The notes below the pieces were generated by a model, which had not been told where the DNA came from, ran no database searches, and saw only the letters and a program-made list of their open reading frames with translations. Positions 1 through 9,153 of a stretch of 54,502 nucleotides of DNA are shown one piece after another. The stretch is from Actinobacillus vicugnae (lineage in GTDB: Bacteria; Pseudomonadota; Gammaproteobacteria; Enterobacterales; Pasteurellaceae), in assembly GCF_901687125.1 (NCBI RefSeq), contig NZ_CABFJY010000009.1:1-54502 (forward strand), read 5' to 3'. Position 1 is the first letter of the stretch; every line of letters begins with the position of its first letter. A program made the translations under genes and the position numbers.

Positions 1-69
1 TCGATTTTTACCATTTTGAAGATAAAATTCGATGACTTGTTGTTTGAAAGATTGATTGTATTTAGTCAT
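1..69 (-). CDS. IS3-family transposase OrfA, N-terminal fragment
   Basis: The minus strand from 69 encodes 23 residues beginning MTKYNQSFKQQVIEFYLQNG, the usual start of the helix-turn-helix protein (OrfA) of IS3/IS150-type elements. It binds the IS ends and, after a -1 frameshift with OrfB, makes the transposase. Only the first residues are in the window, so it cannot be said whether the copy is intact. Confidence 0.8.
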   Translation of the reverse strand, partial: MTKYNQSFKQQVIEFYLQNGKNR

Positions 70-127
70 AAAAAAATCTGCACCTTAGTGAGTTGGCTGT
101 TTAGTCCAACTTTTGGGGTGCAGATCA
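1..127 (-). mobile_element. Partial IS3-family insertion sequence, orfA end
   Basis: This is the left terminal part of an IS3-family element lying on the minus strand; the rest is beyond the window. The terminal inverted repeat is at 104-127 (minus strand, starting TGATCTGCACCCC and ending GTTGGAC), and an orfA start lies just inside it. The same terminal repeat, with one or two changes, closes the window at 54377-54400. The element ends only about 40 bases from the stop codon of the adhesin gene. No target duplication can be judged because the other end of this copy is not present. Confidence 0.88.
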
Positions 128-167
128 TTCAGATTGAGGTTTTTGTTTATACCTAGCTAGAAGCTAA

Positions 168-3100
168 TTACCATTGGTAACCAATGCTTGCTGCAGCACC
201 TGTGTCGCCACGAGTATTGCTGTTCACCGAGATTTTCACACCAATCTTACCATTATCAGATAAGCGTGAATAACCTACTGCTACTGCGCTTTGACCTTTA
301 TAAGTACCTACACCCGCTGCTACCATAGATTTACCTGGGATAGTTACGTGATATAAGTTACCTGCTGCCATCGCACCTGCAATACCTGCACGTAAGTTTC
401 GATCAACCTTATCAACTTTGTTATTTACTGCGTTGATACTGTTATTGATGTTGTTCACTGCGCCTTTTAATTGTGACACATTAACCGCATCAGTATCTTT
501 CTTACCTGCTGCCACATTAGTAATACGGCTTGCGTTGCTTACTGAACCATCTGCTTGAGTAACATTATTACCTGCAATAGATACTTCACTTACGCCATCT
601 TCGCCTGTTACCGCATTGATATTTGCAACGTTATTGCCACTATCATCTTTCAGCACTACGTTATTCGTTGATACCGTATTAAACGTTGGCTTATCTGAGG
701 TTGCAATCGCAATTTCATTACCTTTTTGTTCAATGTTAATGTTGTTGCCTGCTTTCACAGTCACCGTATTACCCATTGCAACATTCGATTTGCCTGTGCT
801 TGTCGCTGAACCTGTAGAACCTTCTACAGTAAGCGCTTCAATGTTCCAACCCTTAGCCACTTCGTTGGTTAAGTTTGTTACATTTTGGTTAGTTGCGTAC
901 AACTGGCTACCATTTACTGCATCTTTACTTGTTGCAGAAATTTCACCATCTTGTAGGTTAGCAATCTTCGTATTTGCAGCATCAATGCCTGATTTAGTCA
1001 CACTTGGACCATTGTTGATAGTTAGCCCATCATTAGTGATCGTCGTATTACCCACAGTCACTTGGTTATTTACTGTCACAGCATCAAAGGTTGAATTCGG
1101 GTTCGTTGCAATTGTTACATTATTGCCTTCACCACCAATTACGATATTTTGACCTGCTTGGTAATTCACTTGTTCGCCTGCTGAAATCGAACTATTTGCA
1201 TTCGCTACATAGTCACTTCTGCCGTTAGAACCTGCAACAGTACCCGCACCTACCGACCAGCTGCTGTTATTCACTAAATTCGCAACCGTAGTTGCATTTA
1301 AGAATGAATCACCATTTGCAACGTTAGCTTTACCATCTGTAATGGTTGCTGTAGTCATATTTACGTTAAAGGTTACGTTGGTTTGTGTACCCTCTTTGTT
1401 CGCACTTACTTGCGCTGTCGTGCCATTACCATTTACAAAGTTCACTTGATTGCCTGCAGTCACTTTATCCACATTATCTCCGTTACCTTGGATGGTCCAA
1501 GATACGTTGTTTAATGCGTTTACTACATCGCCTACTGTAGTGAAACTATTATTCACATCACCTGTAGTATTGGTTTCTGCTACACCTGTCGTGCTGTTGA
1601 TGGTAACTGGCGCTTTGTTCACTTCAACAGTGTAAATTGTTTGACCATTTGCACCTTGGCTTGCATTTACTGTCGTGGTTGAGCCGTTGCTTAACTCTGT
1701 TTTCGCAGCTGCTGCAGTTGCATTAAGTTGCGATAAATTCACCGCATCTGTTGCATTTGTACCGTTTGCTACGTTGGTAATTTGTGTACTACCTGCATTA
1801 ATGCCGTTATTGTTAATAGTCACATTACCCACTTTCACGCCATCTGCTGTTACTGAAGTGTTACCTACAGTTAAGCCGTTGTTGTTAAGTGTTGTGTTAC
1901 CAATCGTTACACTACCGTTTTCAGTTAGGTTCAGATTGTTCGATAACGTCACTTTAAACTCAGTGTTATTACCTTCGGTTACATTCGTTACAACAAGGTT
2001 GTCATTACCTGATACTACCGTTGAAGTTAATTCAGAATCTGTAATCGCTTTCGCTACCTCTTCTGCGGTTGCAAATGTATCGCCTGCTGTATTTGCTGTG
2101 ACCGTTACATTGCCGTTACCGTCTTTACTCACCGTTAAACCAGATTTGTTTACGTTAAAGGTTACGTTGGTTTGTGTACCCTCTTTGTTCGCACTTACTT
2201 GCGCTGTCGTACCATTACCATTTACAAAGTTCACTTGATTGCCTGCAGTCACTTTATCCGCTTCAACTCCATTACCTTGGATAGTCCAAGATACGTTGTT
2301 TAATGCGTTTACTACATCGCCTACTGTGGCGAAACTATTATTCACATCACCTGTAGTATTGGTTTCTGCTACACCCGTCGTGCTGTTGATGGTAACTGGC
2401 GCTTTGTTCACTTCAACAGTGTAAATTGTTTGACCATTTGCACCTTGAGTCGTATTTACTGTCGTGGTTGAACCGTTGCTTAACTCTGTTTTCGCTGCTG
2501 CTGCAGTTTTATTTAACTGATCTAAATTAACCGCATCTGTGCCATTTGTCCCTGCTGAAACATTGGTGATAACTTTATTGCCTGCATCAATACCATTATT
2601 GGTAATGCTTGGGCCATTGTTAATCGTTAAGCCATTATCACTTAAGCTTGTGTTACCCGTTGTTACTGTCGTAAATGTTGGGTTCTCACTGAGCTTAATC
2701 ACTAACTTACCGTTTTCAGTATCGACACGGACATTCTTCGCACTTGCCGCTGCATCATCCGCTAACTCACCTACAATCGATAATGTTTCGCTTAAATTCT
2801 TGTGAATTACACCACTTACGTTGTTGCCCACAAAGTTTAAACCTGCATTGGTTAGGTTCGTCGTCGCATTCGTTAACTGTTGTACATTTACTGCATCTGT
2901 GCCATTTACACCATTCGCTACATTTGTGATGACTTTATCACCTGCGTTAATACCATTATTGGTAATGCTTGGGCCGTTATTAATCGTTAAGCCATTACCA
3001 TCGATTGTGGTATTGCCCAATTTAATATCATCGCCACTTAGGCTGGTATTACCTACGGTTGCAGTAACAAATGTTGGTTTATCGCTCGTTGCAATCGAAA

Positions 3101-6100
3101 TCTTGCCATTTTCTTGAGTAATATTGATGTTTTTGCCTGCATCAATGGTCACTGTATCACCCATTTTTACGTTAGTTAGATTTGAACCAGACACTTCACC
3201 TGCAGATTTAGTCGTTGTGATATTCCAACCTTTAGTTACCGTATTTGTAACATTCGTTACATTTTGGTTAGTAGCATATAACTGGCTACCGTTTACTGCA
3301 TCTTTACTTATTGCAGATACTTCACCGTCTTTCACATTACTAATCGTCGTGTTCGCTGCATTAATACCGCTTGTAGTAATACTTGGACCATTATTAATGG
3401 TTAAACCATTATTATTGATGGTTGTGCTACCTGTCGTTACATTTGTAAACGTTGGTGATTCACTTAATTTCACCACCAATTTTCCATCTACGCTATCTAC
3501 ACGGATATTCTGCGCGCTTGCTACAACTGTTTCCGCTAACTCACCTACAATCGATAATGTGTCGCCTAAATTTGTGTGAATCACACCGCTTACGTTGTTG
3601 CCCACAAAGTTTAAACCTGCACTTGTGAGGTTCGTCGTCGCATTCGTTAACTGTTGTACATTTACTGCATCTGTGCCATTTACACCATTCGCTACGTTGG
3701 TAATCGTTTGGTTACCTGCGTTGATACCATTATTGGTAATACTTGGACCATTGTTAATCGTTAAGCCATTACCATTGATTGTGGTATTGCCCAATTTAAT
3801 ATCATCGCCATTTAGGCTGGTATTACCTACAACTGCCGTTACAAATGTTGGTTTATCGCTCGTTGCAATCGAAATTGTGCCGTTTGCTTGAGTGATATTG
3901 ATGTTTTTGCCTGCATCAATGGTGACTGTTTCACCCATGTTTACGTTGGTTAAATTAGAACCACTTACTGAGCCATTTGATGCCGAAGTCGTAATATTCC
4001 AACCTTTATTTACCGTTGCATTTGCCGCATGGGCAGTGTTATTTGCGGTGGTGATATTGTTTTTCGCGCTCTCTGAAAGATCGATAGTGTAATCAATCAC
4101 TCTACCTTCAGCATTCGTTACATTGGTTACTTTAATATCATCAGAACCTTTCGCTGTGGTATTCCATGCATTTACCGTGTAGTAAGTTCCTGTTTCATTT
4201 GAAACGCTAGTTACATTCGCATTTGTACCCGCTGCCACAAAAGTACGGCTTGCATTTAATTGTTGTAAATTAACCGCATCTGTTGCATTTGTACCATTTG
4301 CTACATTGCTGATCGTCGTATTCGCTAAATCAATACCTTTATCCGTTACCGTTACATTACCTACGCTTACACTATTATCTTTAACTGTTGTGTTACCGAT
4401 AGTAATCGAGCCTTTATCGGTTAAATTCAGGTTATTCACTAAAGAATAAGTAAAGTTTTGTCCTGATTGCGCTAATACTAAGTTATCGCCAGCTTTAAAG
4501 GTTACTGTTTCGCCCGCTTTAACTTGCTCTGCTGTTGTACCACTTACTACACCACTACTTACATTACCTGAAGTCACGTTGAAACTGGTGTTATTTAACA
4601 CATTCACCAAGTTATCGCCCGTTACAAAGGTATTGCCTGTTTTATTATTGGTAGTTGTGCCGTTTGGATTGATCACAACATCCGATTGAGCAATTGAAAG
4701 ATCATAAACACGGCCATTGGTTAATGATTCTGTTACGTTAACCGAGTTATCCTTAGAAGTTACCGTAGTTGTTGTTGCTGCTTTAACTTCATTTAACTGA
4801 TTAAGATTTACTGCATCTGTGCCATTTGTACCATTTGCGACATTAGTAATCGTTTTATTACCTGCGTCGATACCGTTATTAGTAATGCTTGGGCCATTGT
4901 TAATGGTTAAACCATTATCATTGATAGTTGTGTTCCCCGTTGTCACTGTAGTGAATGTTGGCGTTGTACTTGTAGCAATTGAAATGGTTGAACCATTTTG
5001 CGTGATATTAATATTTTTACCCGCATCAATTGTTACAGTATCACCCATTTTCACGTTCGATACACTAATATCCGTTGCATTACCCGCAGATTTAGACGTT
5101 GTAATATTCCAACCTTTATTTACCGTTGCATTTGCTGCATGTGCAGTGTTATTTGCGGTAGTGATATTGTTTTTCGCACTGTCAGATAAATCTACGGTGT
5201 AATCAATCACTCTACCTGCTGCATTGGTTACATTAGTGACTTTAATATCATTTGAACCTTTCGCTGTAGTATTCCATGCATTTAGCGTGTAAGTCGTCGC
5301 ACCATCAGCACCTACTGATGATGTCACATTCGCATTTGTACCCGCTGCCACAAAAGTACGGCTTGCATTTAATTGTTGTAAATTAACCGCATCTGTTGCA
5401 TTTGTACCATTTGCAACATTCTGTACCGTATTTCCACCCATATTCACTATACCACCATTGGTTACAGCAAGGTTGGTTGTGGTCATATTGGTAAAGGTTG
5501 GCGTTAATGAAGTAGCAATCTTAATACCTTTGCCATCTTGAGTAACAACAATATTATCCCCTTGAGAGAAATCTACTGTATCACCCATTTGAATATTTGC
5601 TTTACCCGCCTCTGCTTTATTAGCGGTCAAATTCCAACCTTTATTTACCGTTGCATTTGCCGTATTGGCTGTGCTATTTGCTAAGTTCGCCGTTGCATTT
5701 GCGGTGGTGATATTGGTTTTAGCTGATTGTGAAAGATCGATCGCATATTTAATTGATTTCGTATTCGCCTCCACAGTTTCTGTCACAGTAATATCTGCCG
5801 CACCTTGTGCCGTAGTATTCCATGCATCTACCGTGTAATCCGTACCACCTGTTGTGGTATTCGCTTTAGTGCTAACAGCTGTATTCAAGCCTGCAATCAC
5901 AGCTACTTTCGAAGCATTTAATTGTTGTAAATTAACTGCATCTGTTGCATTTGTACCGTTCGCTACATTTGTAATGGTGTGATTACCCGCATTAATTCCG
6001 TTGTTAGTAATGCTTGGACCATTGTTGATAGTTAAACCTTCATGAGTAATCTTCGTATCACCCACCGTTACATTGATAAATGTTGGGGTTTTGCTGGTTG

Positions 6101-8840
6101 CAATTGTGATATTGCTACCGTTTTGCGAAATATTTACGTTATCGCCTGCGGTAATAACAACCTTATCACCCATTTTAACATTGGTATTTGTCGTATTTTC
6201 TGCGTTACCTGTACCTGTTTTAGCCGTGGTGATATTCCAGCCTTTGTTTACTGTTGCATTTGCATTATTAGCCGTTGTATTCGCTGTATTAGCGGTGTTA
6301 TTTGCGGTATTTGCTGTCGCATTCGCATTATGCGCAGTGGTATTTGCAGTAGTAATGTTCTGTTTAGTTTGCGCAGATAGATCCACAACATAGTTAGTAG
6401 TATTGTTTTTCGCATCAAAAGTACCAGTAACAGTTACTTCAGAGCCACTACTTACTGTGGTGTTATACGCATTTACTGTGTAAACCGTACCATTGGCGTC
6501 CGTTTTACTTGCAACATTCGCATTGCTACCTGCTACTACAGAGCTACTTGCAGCTTTTACCGTTTTATTTAACAGATCGTAATTAACTGCGTCTGTGCCA
6601 TTTACCGCTGTGCCAACATTAGAGACGATATTGCCACCCATATCCACGTTGCCACCATTTTGCACAGTAAAGTTTTGTGTAGTTACCGTGTTAAACGTTG
6701 GCTTGTCGCTGGTTGCAATCGTAATATTTGCACCTTTTTGCGTTAAATTAATATTTGCGCCCGCTTCAAGTGTCACTAACTCGCCCATATTTATTTGTTC
6801 TTCTGAGCTATTTGTTGCAGTGCCACCATTTGCTTTAGTTGTAAGATTCCAGCCCTTACGTACTTCTGTTAGCGCCGTATTTGCTGTGTTGTTCGCTGTA
6901 TTCGCTGTGGTATTGGCATTATTAGCAGTGTTATTTGCTGTATTAGCCGTATTATTTGCGTTATTAGCAGTGGTATTCGCTGTATTTGCGGTGTTGTTCG
7001 CTGTATTAGCGGTTGAGTTAGCGTTATGCGCTGTTACATTTGCAGTCGTAATATTGTTTTTTGCAGACGTAGAAAGATCTACCGTATAAGCTAAAACCTT
7101 ATTAGTATTATTTGTTGTTGAAGTGACACTAACTTCTGCAGAACCATTAGTTAACGTGGTATTCCACGCATCAACCGTATAAGTTGTTGAACCATTTGAC
7201 GCAACAGCTGAAGTGACTTGAGTATTCTTACCTGCCACCACATTTTCTTTTACTGCGGCAATCGCATCATGTACCGTGTTTTTACCCGTATTACCGATAT
7301 TGGTCATCGTTAGCGAGCCAGTAGCAGGCACATTTGCATTACCACCTAAAATTGTTTTAAGCGAAGTCGCAACGTTACCTAAGGTTTGTTGAGTTGCATA
7401 CAGTTGTGAGCCATTGATCGCATCAGTTGAAGTAGCTGAAATTTGTCCCGCCGCTACATTTTGAATTTGACGTTTTTGCGTAGCTGAGCCTACAGAAACC
7501 ACAGATGTTGTCTGATTTCCTGCAAAACCTGAATAGGTTAAACCATTTACTGTTGCGGTATTTGTGGCAACTGCAGCTGTAGTTGTCGCATTTGAACCAA
7601 GTGAAACAGAATCCACCAGTGATGCCGTCGCATTAGTACCAATTGCGATTGCATTCGTTACATTAGCTGTCGAATATGAACCAATTGCTGTTGAATTTAG
7701 CCCACTTGCTAATGATAAATTACCTGCCGCAAATGAACCAATACCTCTAGCGGTAGCACCTGTACCCACAGCTGTTGCATAATTTGCACCTGCATAACTT
7801 GTAGAACCAAGTGCATTTGCCAAAAATCCTGTCACATTAGAAGCCTGTCCTAATGCAACAGAGTGAGTGCCACTAACATTGGCGTCTGCACCAATTGCAA
7901 CAGATACATTACCGACTACGGTTACATTGGTACCAATAGCAATAGCTTTACTACCATTCGCTATTGCCCCTGTCCCCATAGCAAATGCTGAGCTTTTTGA
8001 CGCTCTAGCACCAACACCAATTGCCATAGATGCAAGATCTGAAGCGGTTGCATTAGTACCAATAACCGTTGATAAATTACCTGTTGCTTGAGCATAACTA
8101 CCGATAGCCACTGCTGCAACGCCACTTGCCGTGGTCGCTCGATATTCTGAAGTAGTACCATTAGCATGCGTAGAAATTAGCGTATCGCCAGTAAACATCG
8201 TATATGCGGTGGTGAGATTTACTCTCTTTCCATCTAATGTAATATACGTGGTCTTAGCGCCATCAATATCGTCTGCACCAATTGCTACCGAAGCATAGCC
8301 AGATGCCTTTGCATCACCACCAATAGCTGTTGATTGATTTCCACTTGCATTAGCGCTTGTACCAAGTGCAGTACCACTAGCACCAGCTGCTTTTGCATTA
8401 CTACCTAGTGCTGTCGCTAAATAACCCGATGCAGATGAGCGGTTACCTACGGTTACTGACTCACCACCACTTGCATTAGCATGTCCACCCACCGCTACTG
8501 CGTCAGAGCCAACTTTTGCTTGATAACCAATAACTGTTGCATTAGTAGCATTAGCTGCTGAACTAATACCAGATGCCCCCGTACCACAAACTGTCATCGC
8601 AGCATAAGCTGGTTCCATAACCATACCTGTAGCTAATACACCCGTACCGATCGCCACGCTACCAAGCATACCGCTACCAATTACCGCAGAACCTGCAGTA
8701 CTTAATGCCAGAAGTGATTTTATTGGCGAGCGACGTTCATCAGTCGAAGAGGCTGATTTGCCATTTGATTTAGTCAACTCCGAAACTACCACTAAAGATT
8801 GGGAAGTATGACTCCAGATAACTTTAAAAATTTTATTCAT
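168..8840 (-). CDS. Giant trimeric autotransporter adhesin (YadA/Hia-like)
   Basis: A 2890-residue surface adhesin of the type V-c secretion family. Residues 1 to about 80 are an extended signal peptide (MNKIFKVIWSHTSQS..., ESPR type) ending in an Ala-rich cleavage region. About 85-420 is a YadA-like head of repeated AxGxxSxAxG units. About 420-2810 is a long stalk with many neck/HIM motifs (DAVNLQQLN, SKDAVNGSQLYAT). The last 75 or so residues are the trimeric outer-membrane anchor (GIAGAMAAGNLY ... GAAASIGYQW). Two stretches, near residues 595-656 and 830-865, are seven-residue repeats of Asn, Thr and Ala that place an N-x-S/T sequon in nearly every heptad. Sequons are dense over the whole stalk, which suggests a substrate for a cytoplasmic HMW1C/NGT-type N-glucosyltransferase (inference; none is encoded in this window). 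The reading frame is open throughout. A partial IS lies 40 bases past the stop codon. Confidence 0.95.
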   Translation of the reverse strand: MNKIFKVIWSHTSQSLVVVSELTKSNGKSASSTDERRSPIKSLLALSTAGSAVIGSGMLGSVAIGTGVLATGMVMEPAYAAMTVCGTGASGISSAANATNATVIGYQAKVGSDAVAVGGHANASGGESVTVGNRSSASGYLATALGSNAKAAGASGTALGTSANASGNQSTAIGGDAKASGYASVAIGADDIDGAKTTYITLDGKRVNLTTAYTMFTGDTLISTHANGTTSEYRATTASGVAAVAIGSYAQATGNLSTVIGTNATASDLASMAIGVGARASKSSAFAMGTGAIANGSKAIAIGTNVTVVGNVSVAIGADANVSGTHSVALGQASNVTGFLANALGSTSYAGANYATAVGTGATARGIGSFAAGNLSLASGLNSTAIGSYSTANVTNAIAIGTNATASLVDSVSLGSNATTTAAVATNTATVNGLTYSGFAGNQTTSVVSVGSATQKRQIQNVAAGQISATSTDAINGSQLYATQQTLGNVATSLKTILGGNANVPATGSLTMTNIGNTGKNTVHDAIAAVKENVVAGKNTQVTSAVASNGSTTYTVDAWNTTLTNGSAEVSVTSTTNNTNKVLAYTVDLSTSAKNNITTANVTAHNANSTANTANNTANTANTTANNANNTANTANNTANNANTTANTANNTANTALTEVRKGWNLTTKANGGTATNSSEEQINMGELVTLEAGANINLTQKGANITIATSDKPTFNTVTTQNFTVQNGGNVDMGGNIVSNVGTAVNGTDAVNYDLLNKTVKAASSSVVAGSNANVASKTDANGTVYTVNAYNTTVSSGSEVTVTGTFDAKNNTTNYVVDLSAQTKQNITTANTTAHNANATANTANNTANTANTTANNANATVNKGWNITTAKTGTGNAENTTNTNVKMGDKVVITAGDNVNISQNGSNITIATSKTPTFINVTVGDTKITHEGLTINNGPSITNNGINAGNHTITNVANGTNATDAVNLQQLNASKVAVIAGLNTAVSTKANTTTGGTDYTVDAWNTTAQGAADITVTETVEANTKSIKYAIDLSQSAKTNITTANATANLANSTANTANATVNKGWNLTANKAEAGKANIQMGDTVDFSQGDNIVVTQDGKGIKIATSLTPTFTNMTTTNLAVTNGGIVNMGGNTVQNVANGTNATDAVNLQQLNASRTFVAAGTNANVTSSVGADGATTYTLNAWNTTAKGSNDIKVTNVTNAAGRVIDYTVDLSDSAKNNITTANNTAHAANATVNKGWNITTSKSAGNATDISVSNVKMGDTVTIDAGKNINITQNGSTISIATSTTPTFTTVTTGNTTINDNGLTINNGPSITNNGIDAGNKTITNVANGTNGTDAVNLNQLNEVKAATTTTVTSKDNSVNVTESLTNGRVYDLSIAQSDVVINPNGTTTNNKTGNTFVTGDNLVNVLNNTSFNVTSGNVSSGVVSGTTAEQVKAGETVTFKAGDNLVLAQSGQNFTYSLVNNLNLTDKGSITIGNTTVKDNSVSVGNVTVTDKGIDLANTTISNVANGTNATDAVNLQQLNASRTFVAAGTNANVTSVSNETGTYYTVNAWNTTAKGSDDIKVTNVTNAEGRVIDYTIDLSESAKNNITTANNTAHAANATVNKGWNITTSASNGSVSGSNLTNVNMGETVTIDAGKNINITQANGTISIATSDKPTFVTAVVGNTSLNGDDIKLGNTTINGNGLTINNGPSITNNGINAGNQTITNVANGVNGTDAVNVQQLTNATTNLTSAGLNFVGNNVSGVIHTNLGDTLSIVGELAETVVASAQNIRVDSVDGKLVVKLSESPTFTNVTTGSTTINNNGLTINNGPSITTSGINAANTTISNVKDGEVSAISKDAVNGSQLYATNQNVTNVTNTVTKGWNITTTKSAGEVSGSNLTNVKMGDTVTIDAGKNINITQENGKISIATSDKPTFVTATVGNTSLSGDDIKLGNTTIDGNGLTINNGPSITNNGINAGDKVITNVANGVNGTDAVNVQQLTNATTNLTNAGLNFVGNNVSGVIHKNLSETLSIVGELADDAAASAKNVRVDTENGKLVIKLSENPTFTTVTTGNTSLSDNGLTINNGPSITNNGIDAGNKVITNVSAGTNGTDAVNLDQLNKTAAAAKTELSNGSTTTVNTTQGANGQTIYTVEVNKAPVTINSTTGVAETNTTGDVNNSFATVGDVVNALNNVSWTIQGNGVEADKVTAGNQVNFVNGNGTTAQVSANKEGTQTNVTFNVNKSGLTVSKDGNGNVTVTANTAGDTFATAEEVAKAITDSELTSTVVSGNDNLVVTNVTEGNNTEFKVTLSNNLNLTENGSVTIGNTTLNNNGLTVGNTSVTADGVKVGNVTINNNGINAGSTQITNVANGTNATDAVNLSQLNATAAAAKTELSNGSTTTVNASQGANGQTIYTVEVNKAPVTINSTTGVAETNTTGDVNNSFTTVGDVVNALNNVSWTIQGNGDNVDKVTAGNQVNFVNGNGTTAQVSANKEGTQTNVTFNVNMTTATITDGKANVANGDSFLNATTVANLVNNSSWSVGAGTVAGSNGRSDYVANANSSISAGEQVNYQAGQNIVIGGEGNNVTIATNPNSTFDAVTVNNQVTVGNTTITNDGLTINNGPSVTKSGIDAANTKIANLQDGEISATSKDAVNGSQLYATNQNVTNLTNEVAKGWNIEALTVEGSTGSATSTGKSNVAMGNTVTVKAGNNINIEQKGNEIAIATSDKPTFNTVSTNNVVLKDDSGNNVANINAVTGEDGVSEVSIAGNNVTQADGSVSNASRITNVAAGKKDTDAVNVSQLKGAVNNINNSINAVNNKVDKVDRNLRAGIAGAMAAGNLYHVTIPGKSMVAAGVGTYKGQSAVAVGYSRLSDNGKIGVKISVNSNTRGDTGAAASIGYQW
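6873..7054 (-). repeat. 21-bp tandem heptad-coding repeats in the adhesin stalk
   Basis: The DNA consists of degenerate 21-base units on the minus strand encoding seven-residue units of the form N-N/T-T-A-N-x-A. About nine N-x-S/T sequons occur in 65 residues. A shorter block of the same kind is at about 6245-6350. Such tracts can gain or lose whole units by recombination without shifting the frame, so stalk length may vary between strains (inference). Confidence 0.8.
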
Positions 8841-8915
8841 TGGATTTTTATCCTTACTACTTTACAAATACAACAAAGTGAATATTTATCACGATTCATT
8901 TTGCTAATCGAACAT

Positions 8916-8942
8916 AAAAAAAGACCAATATAAAATTGGTCT
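8916..8942 (-). terminator. Hairpin plus U-tract in the adhesin leader
   Basis: On the minus strand AGACCAAT-TTTAT-ATTGGTCT (8 bp stem) is followed by seven T. It sits about 75 bases before the adhesin start codon and downstream of a TATACT -10-like box near 8965. As the gene to the right (uvrD) is transcribed away, there is no upstream leftward gene to terminate. It is therefore either an attenuator in the adhesin leader or a relic of a lost gene. Confidence 0.6.
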
Positions 8943-9153
8943 GATTTCTTTATCGCGCAAAGTATACTAAAGACAAGTATTCTCAACCACCACGATTACA
9001 TTTTCATACAAAAAGCATCTTTATGGTTATTTAACTTTACATTTCCTCAATTATAACTGTTTCAAACTTAGCAAAATTTTCGCTAAATTCGACCGCTTGA
9101 TCTATAATAGAGTACAACTGTATAAACAAACATAAATTTAACACGAGGCGGTC
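8943..9153. promoter_or_regulatory. Divergent promoter region between the adhesin gene and uvrD
   Basis: The 313-base gap 8841-9153 carries the leaders of two divergent genes. Leftward, a TATACT box lies near 8965 (minus strand) with only a weak -35. Rightward, TATAAT at about 9103-9108 precedes uvrD and follows a USS core (ACCGCTTG). I see no LexA box and no small gene. Confidence 0.5.

Noticed and set aside
6240-7060. CRISPR-like or satellite array
   Set aside because: The repeats are 21-base, in frame, without spacers, and encode coiled-coil heptads.
616-8167. Many open frames opposite the adhesin gene
   Set aside because: They lie antisense to the repeat-rich adhesin and are rich in Leu, Val and Pro as expected from the complement of Asn-Thr-Ala codons. 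None has a ribosome binding site or recognisable domain.
168-8840. Phase-variable simple repeat controlling the adhesin
   Set aside because: I see no long mono- or tetranucleotide tract in the promoter or the first codons; only in-frame heptad repeats.
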